From Candidatus Gastranaerophilales bacterium (lineage in GTDB: Bacteria > Cyanobacteriota > Vampirovibrionia > Gastranaerophilales > Gastranaerophilaceae): 64,000 nucleotides of DNA. The DNA is taken from contig CALVED010000002.1 in assembly GCA_944326485.1 (NCBI GenBank), positions 124,001 to 188,000 on the forward strand. Reading direction: 5' to 3'. Numbering within the stretch: the stretch's first letter is position 1; the number at the start of each line of letters is the position of its first letter. The position numbers were made by a program, and so were the translations under genes. The notes below the pieces were generated by a model. The model did not search any database and was not told where the DNA came from. It was given only the letters and a program-made list of their open reading frames with translations. Shown here one piece after another: positions 17,891 to 27,167 of this stretch.

Positions 17891-18315
17891 ATAATTTTCT
17901 TAGCAGAGCTTAGAAAATTACGAAACGTGGAACGGGCGAGCACGTGAGAATAAAAAAAGAAGGCTTAAAAAAGCCTCCTTTTAAATGGTCGGGATGACAC
18001 GATTCGCACAACAAACAAGGCGAAGAATGAGCCGTAGTTTGATGGGTCAGGTGAGATAATTTTCTTAGCAGAGCTTAGAAAATTACGAAACGTGGAACGG
18101 GCGAGCACGTGAGAATAAAAAAAGAAGGCTTAAAAAAGCCTCCTTTTAAATGGTCGGGATGACACGATTCGCACAACAAACAAGGCGAAGAATGAGCCGT
18201 AGTTTGATGGGTCAGGTGAGATAATTTTCTTAGCAGAGCTTAGAAAATTACGAAACGTGGAACGGGCGAGCACGTGAGAATAAAAAAAGAAGGCTTAAAA
18301 AAGCCTCCTTTTAAA
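17891..18315. repeat. 165-bp tandem repeat array containing tRNA-Pro 3' ends
   Basis: Units start at 17891, 18056 and 18221 (each ataattttcttagcagagct), an exact 165-bp period. Two units are complete and the third runs into the true tRNA-Pro. Every unit contains a hairpin (aattttct/agaaaatt), the minus-strand terminator (aggctt/aagcct with T run) and the 21 nt tggtcgggatgacacgattcg, which is the reverse complement of the last 21 nt of tRNA-Pro including CCA. In the two complete units the tRNA sequence stops there and continues as cacaacaaac. I saw no differences between units. Confidence 0.9.
18284..18314 (-). terminator. Terminator of tRNA-Pro
   Basis: Stem aggctt/aagcct with four-base loop; on the minus strand it is followed by seven T. 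Identical copies at -165 and -330 bp belong to the tandem array. Confidence 0.7.
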
Positions 18316-18392
18316 TGGTCGGGATGACACGATTCGAACGTGCGACCCCTTCGTCCCAAGCGAAGTGCGCTACCAAGCTGCGCTACATCCCG
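18316..18392 (-). tRNA. tRNA-Pro (anticodon TGG)
   Basis: On the minus strand: acceptor CGGGATG (starting 18392) pairs with CATCCCG; D arm GCGC...GCGC with AGCTTGGTA loop; anticodon stem CTTCG/CGAAG around loop CTTGGGA, anticodon TGG reading CCN proline codons; T arm GCACG-TTCGAAT-CGTGT; then A and an encoded CCA (18316-18318). All four stems are intact. The 3' 21 nt recur twice downstream in the tandem array. Confidence 0.97.
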
Positions 18393-18814
18393 ATATTTAT
18401 TTTTCAATTGGTGAAGCGCACTACGTGCTACCTCTCACAAAATGATATTTAATCATTTTGTTCTTGAATTTTGCTGTCTCTCGAACCTGTCGTTCCTTTC
18501 GCTATCGTTGTTGTCACTTCGGTTCTCACATACTTGGGTTTTACCCTTTTGCAAAATTCGCTCGGCAGAGTCAAGCTGCGCTACATCACAATTTGTATTT
18601 TATTTTCAAATACAGTCGCAAATTCAACTGCATTTAAACTTTATCAATAACATTCTTAAGAGTCAAGTCTAATTATAAAAATATTTATTATCTCTTAATT
18701 TATTTCATTATTATTTGTTTAAGAAAAATTCAAAATAACCAGAAACTGCCATACTAGATTAAAATAATGTTTTGTGTATAATATTTCTGTTAAAGCGTTT
18801 TTAAAGGATTTATT
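18393..18814. other. Region upstream of tRNA-Pro with tRNA-like fragments
   Basis: No credible gene. A 16-bp exact copy of the tRNA-Pro 5' part (caagctgcgctacatc) lies at 18572-18587, and gaagcgcactacgtgctacc near 18413 resembles the D-arm region. Between them is a GC-richer patch (about 18480-18545) loosely similar in style to the 40-bp repeat at 10236. The last 100 bp hold the trpS promoter region. Confidence 0.6.
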
Positions 18815-19825
18815 ATGGATAAAATTAATTTAGTTTCAGGCATGCGCTCTACAGGTAAACTTCACTTTGGTCATTATATTGGAGTTATTACTAATTGGAT
18901 TAATCTTCAAGATGATTATAATTGTTTCTATTTTGTGGCGGATTGGCACGCTTTAACTACTAAATTTGATAAAACTGAAAATTTGAAACAAGATAAAATA
19001 GATGTTGTTCTTGATTGGTTAGCATGTGGGCTTGATCCTAATAAATCAACCATTTATTTTCAATCTAAAGTTCTTCAAATTGCAGAATTACATATTCTTT
19101 TGAGTATGATAACACCAAATAATTGGGTAGAGCGTGATCCTACGCTAAAAGATATGGTTAAAATATTAAAAAATAAAGATAATACTTCTGATAATAATGT
19201 TCAAATGAGTTATGGGCTTTTAGGTTATCCTGTTTTAATGTCTGCGGATATAATGGCTATGAATGCTGCATTTGTTCCTGTTGGTATAGATCAGTTGGCT
19301 CACCTTGAAATTACCAGAGATATTGCAAGAAGATTTAATAATATTTATAAGACAGATTTATTTAATGAACCAAAACCAAAATTGACACAAATTCCATTAT
19401 TATTAGGTGTGGATGGTCAAAAAATGGGTAAATCGTTTAATAATGATATTAAAATTTCTGATGATGAAACTACTACATCTAAGAAAATAATGCAATGCAT
19501 AACAGATAGAAGCCGCGCAAGAAAAGATGACCCGGGTCATCCTGATAAATGTGAAGTAGCATTTAAATATTATCAAGCTTTTGCTGATGAAGAAACGGTA
19601 AAAGAAGTTGAAGAAGAGTGTAAATTGGGTAAAAGAGGCTGTGCTGAATGCAAACGTCAGCTTGGGTGTATTATTAACAATAAATTTGCACCAATCAGAC
19701 AAAAAAGAATGGAATATCAAAAAGATATTGATAAAGTTTATGACATTATTAATACAGGTAATAAGAAAGCGACTTACGAGGCTGAAAAAACATTAGCTAA
19801 AGTTAGAGATGCGGTTAATATTTAG
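18815..19825 (+). CDS. trpS: Tryptophan--tRNA ligase
   Basis: 336 aa class I aminoacyl-tRNA synthetase charging tRNA-Trp. The HIGH-type motif is HFGH (17-20) in SGMRSTGKLHFGHYIG, and KMGKS in GVDGQKMGKSFNND is the KMSKS loop. Middle signatures ADWHALTT and PVGIDQLAHLEITRDIARRFN are present. AAAGGATTT precedes the ATG. It lies 12 bp upstream of wecB, so the two are likely co-transcribed. Confidence 0.95.
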   Translation: MDKINLVSGMRSTGKLHFGHYIGVITNWINLQDDYNCFYFVADWHALTTKFDKTENLKQDKIDVVLDWLACGLDPNKSTIYFQSKVLQIAELHILLSMITPNNWVERDPTLKDMVKILKNKDNTSDNNVQMSYGLLGYPVLMSADIMAMNAAFVPVGIDQLAHLEITRDIARRFNNIYKTDLFNEPKPKLTQIPLLLGVDGQKMGKSFNNDIKISDDETTTSKKIMQCITDRSRARKDDPGHPDKCEVAFKYYQAFADEETVKEVEEECKLGKRGCAECKRQLGCIINNKFAPIRQKRMEYQKDIDKVYDIINTGNKKATYEAEKTLAKVRDAVNI

Positions 19826-19837
19826 AAAGGCTGTTTT

Positions 19838-20959
19838 GTGAGTAAAATTAAAGTTCTAACAATATTCGGAACAAGACCTGAGGCCATTAAAATGGCACCA
19901 TTAATAAAAGAAATAGAAAAGAATTCTGATAAACTTGAAAGTGTTGTTTGTGTTACTGCTCAGCATAGGCAAATATTAGACCAAGTTCTTGAATTATTTG
20001 ATATTAAACCTCATTTTGATTTGAATATAATGAAAGAAAATCAAAATTTATGGACTTTAACCAGTGATGTACTTTTAAAAACAAAAGAAGTAATAGAAAA
20101 GGTTATGCCTGATGTTGTTTTAGTCCACGGTGATACAACAACATCAATGGCAGCTGCATTATCTGCATTTTATGCTCATGTACCCATAGGTCATGTTGAA
20201 GCAGGGCTTAGAACTTTTGATAAATATTATCCGTTCCCTGAAGAAATAAACAGAGTATTTACAGATGCTATATGTACATATCATTTTGCACCTACTGATA
20301 AATCTTGTGATAATCTTATAAAATCTCAAATACCTAAAGAACATATATATAAAACAGGTAATACAGTTATTGATGCTTTATTATATACTGTTGAAAACTA
20401 TAAAGAAGATGTAGAAGGGCTTGTTTTAAATCCTGATTTAAAAACAATTCTTTTAACTTCTCATAGAAGAGAAAACTTTGGTGAACCAATTAGAGAAATA
20501 TGTAAAGCTGTTTTGGAATTAATTAATAATAATAAAAATATTGAAATTGTATACCCTGTTCATCCAAACCCAAATGTACGTAAACCTGTATATGAGTTAT
20601 TAGGTGGAAAAGAACGTATTCATCTTATAGAACCTTTAGAATATGCACAATTTTGTTCTTTAATGAAAAAATCTCATATTATTTTAACAGATTCCGGTGG
20701 TGTACAGGAAGAAGCTCCTTCTTTAGGAAAGCCTGTCTTAGTTTTAAGAGATACTACAGAACGACCTGAGGCAATTGAATATGGTACTGTTAAACTTGTT
20801 GGTACTAATAAAGAAAAAATTGTTTCAACAGTTCAAACATTATTGGATAATGAAGTTGAATATAAGAAGATGGCTGAAGCAATAAATCCTTATGGTGATG
20901 GCCTTGCTTCAAAGAGGATTGTAAATGTTTTAATGAAAATAGAAAAGACTTGTAATTAA
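19838..20959 (+). CDS. wecB: UDP-N-acetylglucosamine 2-epimerase (non-hydrolysing)
   Basis: 373 aa. Interconverts UDP-GlcNAc and UDP-ManNAc for surface polysaccharide synthesis. Signatures: VLTIFGTRPEAIKMAPLI at the start, VHGDTTTSMAAALSAFY, HVEAGLRTFD, and LTDSGGVQEEAPSLGKPVLVLRDTTERPEA. GTG start after AAAGG. It may supply ManNAc units to the glycan system whose other genes are elsewhere. Confidence 0.94.
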   Translation: MSKIKVLTIFGTRPEAIKMAPLIKEIEKNSDKLESVVCVTAQHRQILDQVLELFDIKPHFDLNIMKENQNLWTLTSDVLLKTKEVIEKVMPDVVLVHGDTTTSMAAALSAFYAHVPIGHVEAGLRTFDKYYPFPEEINRVFTDAICTYHFAPTDKSCDNLIKSQIPKEHIYKTGNTVIDALLYTVENYKEDVEGLVLNPDLKTILLTSHRRENFGEPIREICKAVLELINNNKNIEIVYPVHPNPNVRKPVYELLGGKERIHLIEPLEYAQFCSLMKKSHIILTDSGGVQEEAPSLGKPVLVLRDTTERPEAIEYGTVKLVGTNKEKIVSTVQTLLDNEVEYKKMAEAINPYGDGLASKRIVNVLMKIEKTCN

Positions 20960-20972
20960 ACAAGTCTTTTCT
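20941..20972 (+). terminator. Bidirectional terminator between wecB and fabF
   Basis: Perfect 13-bp stem agaaaagacttgt (20941-20953) with acaagtcttttct (20960-20972), overlapping the wecB stop codon. The A/T flanks allow use on both strands by the convergent genes. Confidence 0.85.
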
Positions 20973-20995
20973 ATTTATTTTTTATTTGAATATTT

Positions 20996-22246
20996 TTATT
21001 GAGCTTTTTCAAACATTAATACGGCATTATGACCGCCAAAACCAAATGAATTAGATAATGCAACTTTTACATCTTTAGCTCTTGCTTTATTTGCTACATA
21101 ATCCAAATCAGCAACTTCTGGATCTATATTTATAAGGTTAATTGTTGGAGGAACAATGCCTTCAACAATTGTTTTTACTGCAACAATAGCTTCTGCGCTT
21201 CCTGCTGCTCCAAGCATGTGTCCGGTCATTGATTTTGTTGAGCTGACAAGCAGGTTAGAATTTGTTTTTTTGTTGCCAAAAACTCTTTCAACAGTTTTAG
21301 ATTCTGCTAAATCGCCAAGATGAGTACTTGTTCCGTGCATATTTATATAATCAACATCTTTAGGTGACTTATCGGCTTCTTTTAAACAATTTCTAATGGC
21401 AAGTTCTGCCCCTTTCCCTTCAGGATCAGGAGCTACCATATCATAAGCATCTGAACTTTGACCGTAGCCTGTTAGTTCTGCATATATTTTTGCCCCTCTT
21501 TTTATAGCATGTTCTCTTTCTTCCAAAATCAAAACAGCTCCGCCTTCTGATAATACAAAACCGTCACGATCTTTATCATAAGGCCTTGAAACTTCTTCCG
21601 GTGCTCTATCGCTTTTTGATAGGGTTCTTGCACTTGTAAAAGCTCCGATACCGAAATCACATACGCTTGATTCTGCACCGCCGGCAAACATTATGTCAGC
21701 ATCTCCGCATTGTATTGTTCTATAACTGTCTCCTACAGAATGAGCACCTGTCGCACACGCAGATAATACAGCTTTGCTTGGTCCTCTTAATCCAAATTTT
21801 ATTGATATTTTACCTGATGCCATATTCGCTATCATCATAGGTACTGTGAAAGGTGAACATTTATGAAATCCTCTGTTCATCATTTCTTTATATCCTGTTG
21901 TAACAACAACTAATCCGCCTGCTGCTGTTGATACTATTACTCCTATTCTTGTTCTGTCTTCTTTCTCTAAATCAAGACCTGAATCTGTATATGCTTCTTC
22001 TGCTGCTATAAGAGCATATATAATACTTTTATCTAATCTTTTTGCTTCTTTAGAATCAATATATTTTTCAACATTAATATCTACAGGAACTTGCCCTGCT
22101 ACTTTTACAAGATGCTTTTCTTTATCAAGATTATGTTCTTTTATTCCGCTCTTTCCGTTTTTTATATTGTTCCAGAAATTGTCAATCCCTATACCATAAG
22201 GAGTTACACATCCCATACCTGTTACAACAACACGTCTTTTTGACAT
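20996..22246 (-). CDS. fabF: Beta-ketoacyl-ACP synthase II
   Basis: 416 aa thiolase-fold condensing enzyme of fatty acid elongation. Catalytic Cys in VLSACATGAHSVGDS, the two His in NMHGTSTHLGD and KSMTGHMLGAAGSAE, and the Gly-rich end SNSFGFGGHNAVLMF. An ideal GGAGGAATAA ribosome binding site precedes the ATG. It is alone here, without fabD, fabG or acpP neighbours. Confidence 0.96.
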   Translation of the reverse strand: MSKRRVVVTGMGCVTPYGIGIDNFWNNIKNGKSGIKEHNLDKEKHLVKVAGQVPVDINVEKYIDSKEAKRLDKSIIYALIAAEEAYTDSGLDLEKEDRTRIGVIVSTAAGGLVVVTTGYKEMMNRGFHKCSPFTVPMMIANMASGKISIKFGLRGPSKAVLSACATGAHSVGDSYRTIQCGDADIMFAGGAESSVCDFGIGAFTSARTLSKSDRAPEEVSRPYDKDRDGFVLSEGGAVLILEEREHAIKRGAKIYAELTGYGQSSDAYDMVAPDPEGKGAELAIRNCLKEADKSPKDVDYINMHGTSTHLGDLAESKTVERVFGNKKTNSNLLVSSTKSMTGHMLGAAGSAEAIVAVKTIVEGIVPPTINLINIDPEVADLDYVANKARAKDVKVALSNSFGFGGHNAVLMFEKAQ

Positions 22247-22350
22247 TTATTCCTCCGTGTATGAAAACTTCCATATAAGTATAAATATACTTATTTTAAA
22301 TACTATCCATCATTATGATGATATTCCTAAAAAACTCTAAAATCAATATT

Positions 22351-24741
22351 TTAATGATTTAATGTAATATTTTTAATCTCTTTAGGCTGAAAATTTATAT
22401 TTGATGTATTTTTTTTGTAACGAAGTTGTGTTGAAGCTTTTTTATCTGAGTTATTATATAGTCTTATATTAATACCTTCATTTGTTGTTTGTATTGATGT
22501 AAGTCTTATTTGTTTATTTGTTATGGTGAAAAATTCTTCATCAGCTTTATTTGTAAAAACTGGAATATTGCAACCATAAAAATAATCTGCAAGTCGGAAT
22601 AAATCATCTTCTTTATTTGTAAATGCTATCAAAATATTTGCCTTATTTTCATTAAGGCATTGTAAATCTTCAACTTCTATTGGAGGGCCGGCCGGTGTTC
22701 CTCTTGATGGATTCTTTGGATTTGAGATTATTCCTGTTGCTCTTAAAAGAGTTAAGTTTACTGTATTTTTATTTATTTCATATTCATTATTACCTTTTGT
22801 TATTAAGCAAAAATTATTTGTACTCATAAATCTTTGCATTGGTGCCGTATTTGGTTTTAGTTCTTTCCCTCTTTGCGCAGGAATCTCTTTATATATGTCA
22901 TAGTTTGGATTAAATGTTCTTTTTATTGTTCCATATAAATCTTCATTTATTGTTTCATTTATTTCTTCTTTTTGTTTGAACCCTATTTGAAGAATATGAT
23001 TCTTGCTTTTGTTTATCCAGTTTATATTAAATTCAAGTCCTTCTGCTTGGTTGTATAAAATAGCATCAACATTTATTGTATGAAGATACTTTCTTTTTGT
23101 TCTGCCTTTTTGTGTTGAGTTTATAGGAATTTCAATAATGTATTTTAAATTTAATATTATTCTTTTATTATTATTTTCTTTTATCTTAAAAGAGTTTAAT
23201 TTAGCAATTTTTGCGATGTCATTTTTTAACGGCCCAAAATTATAACTATCGCCTATATCTGCTCTATCTGTAATTGTTATAAAATCATTGTATTTTGTAT
23301 TTGTTTTTTTATCTGTAACAGTTATTTTATTATTTTTAATTTCAAGTTTTATGTATTTATTTTCTATATAGTTATTTGAAAATCTAATATTTTTTTCTGA
23401 GCATATATTCTCTTTATTTATTTGAGTTATGGCAAACGGTTTGATATTTTTTACATCAATAATGTATTCATTAATATTTGTTATATCTTCCGTAATTGGT
23501 ATTTCATTAATATTATAGAGTTTAGAATCAGTAAAACCTTTATAAGAAGCAATTTTTTCAGCCCCTAAAAATTTGGGAAGTTTTTTCTCCGTAATTATTT
23601 TTACAGGTCCTGAGTATTCATAATTACCTAAATTTATAACTGAAATATTTTTTGTATTATCTGTTAAATCTCTTATTGTTCTTTTAATTATACCGTTTGA
23701 AATAATATCTGTTTTTTTGTATCTCATCATTACTTCTTTATGAACATCATCTGTAGAACATCCATATATAGAATCATGAGCGTGATTTTTTATAAGAGTT
23801 TTGTATGCATAATTTATTTCATTTTGTTTATTTTTAGTATTAAAAAAGAAGTGACCTATAGCTTGAATTGGTTCTGCTATGTTATTTAAAAGCCACTGTG
23901 AATTTGCATTTGCTTGTTTTATATATATTCTGGAAGAATATACCCCAGGTAGAATAAAGTTTAGAGAATTGTTTAAAAACTCTCCAGTAACTTTTTTTCT
24001 GGTTTTAATTTCTTTGAAATATTCAAAAGGTGTTTCAAGTTCTATTTTATATTCTTTATAGATTTTATTTAAATATTGAATTTGTTCATTTAAGTTTTTT
24101 GCTAAAGCTAAGTGATCTGCGCCTATAGGAAGAAGAATATAGTCCTTGCTTTTTGCTGCAATTTTATCTATATATTTTTTTAGTAATTCGGCTTTTTTTT
24201 CAATTGATAAATCTAAATTTAAAAAGTCCTGGAAATAGCCTTGAATTAAATATGTTACATCAATTCCATCCCAGTTAAGGTCAGCAGGTAAATCACCAAG
24301 ACCTCTCCATAGACAAGCTTTATTTATGTTAAAAGATTTTAGTATTGATACAATACTTTTGCTATGTCCGAATGTGTCTGAAAGATAACCTATGAAGTCT
24401 GTTTCTCCAAATTCTTTTGATTTTTTTATTCCTAATTCTAAATTTCTGTATATACTTTCGCCTGAAACCAAAAAACTGTCTGCAGAACAATAGAAAGGAC
24501 CAATTCTTAACTTTTTTTCTTTAACGAGCTGTTTAATTTCTTTTTCTTTTTCTGGAAAAATTTCTAGATAATCTTCTAAAGCTGCACTTTGTCCGTCAAA
24601 ATAGAAACTTGGTATTTCATTATTATTAAGTGCAGATATAATTTCATCAAAAACTTCAATAAGTCGTAGTCTAAACTCTTCAAATTCTCTATACCATTCT
24701 CTATCCCAGTGAGAATGAGTGTATGCTATAATTTTTTTCAT
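22351..24741 (-). CDS. Glycoside hydrolase family 38 alpha-mannosidase
   Basis: About 796 aa. GH38 retaining alpha-mannosidase: zinc ligands in YTHSHWDREWYREF near the N-terminus, nucleophile Asp in GYLSDTFGHSKSI, further zinc ligands in KNHAHDSIYGCSTDDVHKEV, then the long C-terminal beta-sandwich region. Bacterial homologues include MngB, which hydrolyses mannosyl-glycerate, and enzymes trimming host N-glycans. There is no signal peptide, so it is probably cytoplasmic. I chose ATG 24741 (GGA 8 bases upstream) over the in-frame TTG at 24753. The gene is more AT-rich than housekeeping genes and stands alone. Confidence 0.88.
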   Translation of the reverse strand: MKKIIAYTHSHWDREWYREFEEFRLRLIEVFDEIISALNNNEIPSFYFDGQSAALEDYLEIFPEKEKEIKQLVKEKKLRIGPFYCSADSFLVSGESIYRNLELGIKKSKEFGETDFIGYLSDTFGHSKSIVSILKSFNINKACLWRGLGDLPADLNWDGIDVTYLIQGYFQDFLNLDLSIEKKAELLKKYIDKIAAKSKDYILLPIGADHLALAKNLNEQIQYLNKIYKEYKIELETPFEYFKEIKTRKKVTGEFLNNSLNFILPGVYSSRIYIKQANANSQWLLNNIAEPIQAIGHFFFNTKNKQNEINYAYKTLIKNHAHDSIYGCSTDDVHKEVMMRYKKTDIISNGIIKRTIRDLTDNTKNISVINLGNYEYSGPVKIITEKKLPKFLGAEKIASYKGFTDSKLYNINEIPITEDITNINEYIIDVKNIKPFAITQINKENICSEKNIRFSNNYIENKYIKLEIKNNKITVTDKKTNTKYNDFITITDRADIGDSYNFGPLKNDIAKIAKLNSFKIKENNNKRIILNLKYIIEIPINSTQKGRTKRKYLHTINVDAILYNQAEGLEFNINWINKSKNHILQIGFKQKEEINETINEDLYGTIKRTFNPNYDIYKEIPAQRGKELKPNTAPMQRFMSTNNFCLITKGNNEYEINKNTVNLTLLRATGIISNPKNPSRGTPAGPPIEVEDLQCLNENKANILIAFTNKEDDLFRLADYFYGCNIPVFTNKADEEFFTITNKQIRLTSIQTTNEGINIRLYNNSDKKASTQLRYKKNTSNINFQPKEIKNITLNH

Positions 24742-24843
24742 ATTTTTATCCAAAAGTTCAGACTATAACAAACTAAAACACTTATTTATTCTATTATTTT
24801 TCTTTGCATAATTCAAGTTTGTCCTAAAAAAACCACTATAATC

Positions 24844-25725
24844 CTATGCATTGTTATTTCTGAATATTTCAAATAAGTCTTTTAATTCTTTATAATGTCC
24901 GGATTTTAATAACTCTAAAAATTTTTTGGTCGTATTTGGTGCAATTGTTGAAATTGTCTGCGGATTTGTAAAATACCCTTGAACAAAACGTGCAAATAAT
25001 TCTGTCGGTTTTTCATAATATTTATTGAGTTTATTTATTCTTCTCGCAAGTTTTGATTGTTTCCTTTTCATAGAACATAACTTTATATATATTTGAAACG
25101 CTTTTGGCATATCAGGAAAGTCAATTTCTAAATTTTTGATTGTAAGAATTTTTTCTTTTTTAAAGAAAAATCCTTTAGAAATCCTTACCGCATCATATTT
25201 AACAAGATACTTTGCTTCAGAGTTTTTTATATAAGACTCAAATTCTGGAAATTTTTTCGAACGCTGAAAATTTGGATAATCTCTTTTTATTGCAGATTGC
25301 ATACTTTTTATTTTTTCGGAAGCATCTTCTTTTGCTTCAAGTAGAACATTTAACCGTGAGTTTTTATCAATAAGATTAGTTACATTTATAAGTTCAGATT
25401 TTATTTCATCAGAATTTTTTGTTTTAAAAAGTTGTTCAATAGAACCCCCATTTTTTACAAAGTCATTATCTATTTTGTAATGAATGTGATGAGCAAATTC
25501 ATGAACTAATACTTCAATAGCTTTTTCTTCTTTTAATCCTCTTGATATATCAATTCTGTTTCTTTGATATAAGCCTTGGTTACCTCTTGCTTTAGTGTTT
25601 GTTTTTACTTCAATATCCAAACCTTTTAGAAATTCAATAAGATTTCTTTTTGTTAATGGTTTGGTTCTGTCATAACTCATTTTTATTGTGTAGTCAGGTT
25701 CTTTTTTTTTGAAGTTGAAAAACAT
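24844..25725 (-). CDS. Putative zinc metallopeptidase (HExxH zincin)
   Basis: 293 aa. Visible zinc-binding helix IEVLVHEFAHHIHYKI (HEFAH, about residues 73-77) and, near the C-terminus, KPTELFARFVQGYF, whose Glu is a likely third zinc ligand, as in gluzincin-like phage and mobile-element metallopeptidases. The middle third is a Lys-rich helical insertion. There is no signal peptide, so it is probably cytoplasmic or secreted by a non-Sec route. Substrate unknown. It lies 10 bp downstream of the B12 radical SAM gene. Confidence 0.6.
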   Translation of the reverse strand: MFFNFKKKEPDYTIKMSYDRTKPLTKRNLIEFLKGLDIEVKTNTKARGNQGLYQRNRIDISRGLKEEKAIEVLVHEFAHHIHYKIDNDFVKNGGSIEQLFKTKNSDEIKSELINVTNLIDKNSRLNVLLEAKEDASEKIKSMQSAIKRDYPNFQRSKKFPEFESYIKNSEAKYLVKYDAVRISKGFFFKKEKILTIKNLEIDFPDMPKAFQIYIKLCSMKRKQSKLARRINKLNKYYEKPTELFARFVQGYFTNPQTISTIAPNTTKKFLELLKSGHYKELKDLFEIFRNNNA

Positions 25726-25735
25726 AGAAACAATA

Positions 25736-27118
25736 TTACCACAATTTAAACAGATGATAATTCATCATACATTTTATAATATATTTTGTCTGAGAAACCG
25801 GAATATCATTTAATAAATTCCATAAGCGTTTTGGCCTGAAATAAAATTTCCAATAAACTTTTTGGATAGTTCTTAAAATATCATCTTCAGTTAAGTTTTC
25901 AGGAAGCCAATCCGGTTTTGAAATGAAGGAATTATCATAATCCAGTTGATATTTTTCTTTCATCTTCTTAGAAAGGTCAGAACCCGGTAAAAGTCTGAGT
26001 GCAAAGAAGCCTGCTCTGTCAAGTTTGCTGTTAACAGCATAATCAATAGTTTCTTTTATTGTTTCTTTTGTTTCACCCGGAAGACCGAAAATAAAGTTTC
26101 CTTGAGTTATCATTCCTGCTTCATGAGCTAAATTTATAGCTTTATCAATCTGTTCAATAGTTTCACCTTTTCTAATATTTTTTAGAATAGTATTATTGGC
26201 AGATTCAATACCAAAGTCAATTAAATAGCAGCCGGATTTTTTCATTAAAGCAAGCACTTCTTTATCAACTTTATCTGCTCTTACTCCATTTGGAGTCGAC
26301 CAGTCGATTTTAATGTTATTCTCAAGCAACGAGTTGCACAATTCAATTATGTAGTCCCTTTTTAATGTAAGATTATCATCGGTAAATTGAAGTTCTCTAA
26401 TACCTAAATATTTAATTTGGTACTTAACTTCTTCAATAACATTTGCAACAGAACGTTGTCTTATACCTTTATAGAAATTGTTAGAAGAACAGAAGGTACA
26501 ACGGCTTGGACAGCCTCTTGATGTCATTATTATGCCGATAGGATTTCCTCTTGCAATAACAGCATGAGGAGAATGCGGATATGAAGCTGGCGGTAATTGT
26601 TCCCAATCGGGAAATGGAATAGTATCTAAATCCATTACTGTTTCTGCTTTTAAAACAGGAGTTCCATCTATTTGCGTATCATCATCTTTTAATGATTCTA
26701 AATCGTATACTCCTTGAATATTTTTATGGTTAAAGTTATTTTGGCATAATTTTAATAGTGGAATTTCACCTTCGCCGCAAACAACAAAATCAGCACCAGA
26801 ATCTTTTAGTGTAGTATATGGCATAAATGTAGGATGAACACCTCCAATATGCACTTTGAAACCTGCTTGTTTTAAACTTCTTGAAATTTCAACTGTTTGC
26901 TTATAGAAAGCTGTTAAACAGTGTATTCCAACAATATCAGGATTATACTGTTTTGCTATTTCTGTTATTTGTTTTGTATTTAAATTATCTCTTAGAGCGT
27001 CAACAATCTTTACTTCTGCGTTCGCATATTTTTTTGCATATGCTGATAAGTATAAAACCCCTAGTGGCGGTGCCATAACATAAGAATCGAAGTTCGGAAC
27101 AACAAAAAGTATTTTCAA
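25736..27118 (-). CDS. Cobalamin-binding-domain radical SAM protein (BchE/class B methyltransferase-like)
   Basis: 460 aa. The N-terminal B12-binding-type Rossmann domain (about 1-140; MKILFVVPNF, PPLGVLYLSAYAKKY, NPDIVGIHCL, VHIGGVHPTF, DFVVCGEGE) is followed by a radical SAM domain with CPSRCTFC (CxxxCxxC) and the FTDDNLTLKRDY strand. The strict DxHxxG cobalamin motif is not seen, so B12 may bind base-off in another way or not at all. TTG start, decided by the strong GGAGAG 4 bases upstream. Such proteins methylate or rearrange lipids, hopanoids or natural products; the target here is unknown. Confidence 0.82.
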   Translation of the reverse strand: MKILFVVPNFDSYVMAPPLGVLYLSAYAKKYANAEVKIVDALRDNLNTKQITEIAKQYNPDIVGIHCLTAFYKQTVEISRSLKQAGFKVHIGGVHPTFMPYTTLKDSGADFVVCGEGEIPLLKLCQNNFNHKNIQGVYDLESLKDDDTQIDGTPVLKAETVMDLDTIPFPDWEQLPPASYPHSPHAVIARGNPIGIIMTSRGCPSRCTFCSSNNFYKGIRQRSVANVIEEVKYQIKYLGIRELQFTDDNLTLKRDYIIELCNSLLENNIKIDWSTPNGVRADKVDKEVLALMKKSGCYLIDFGIESANNTILKNIRKGETIEQIDKAINLAHEAGMITQGNFIFGLPGETKETIKETIDYAVNSKLDRAGFFALRLLPGSDLSKKMKEKYQLDYDNSFISKPDWLPENLTEDDILRTIQKVYWKFYFRPKRLWNLLNDIPVSQTKYIIKCMMNYHLFKLW

Positions 27119-27167
27119 TTATCTCTCCTGACCAACTATTTAATTATATTATAGCATTAAATCCTTG

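Noticed and set aside
17891-18315. CRISPR array
   Set aside because: The 165-bp units are identical throughout, with no short repeat plus variable spacer pattern, and no cas genes are present.
18442-18672. 76-codon plus-strand frame upstream of trpS
   Set aside because: It crosses tRNA-like fragments antisense, its composition is Leu/Ser/Cys noise, and it has no ribosome binding site.
25736-27118. BchE-type Mg-protoporphyrin cyclase for chlorophyll synthesis
   Set aside because: The domain layout is shared by many B12 radical SAM proteins, and no other tetrapyrrole or photosynthesis genes are in the window.
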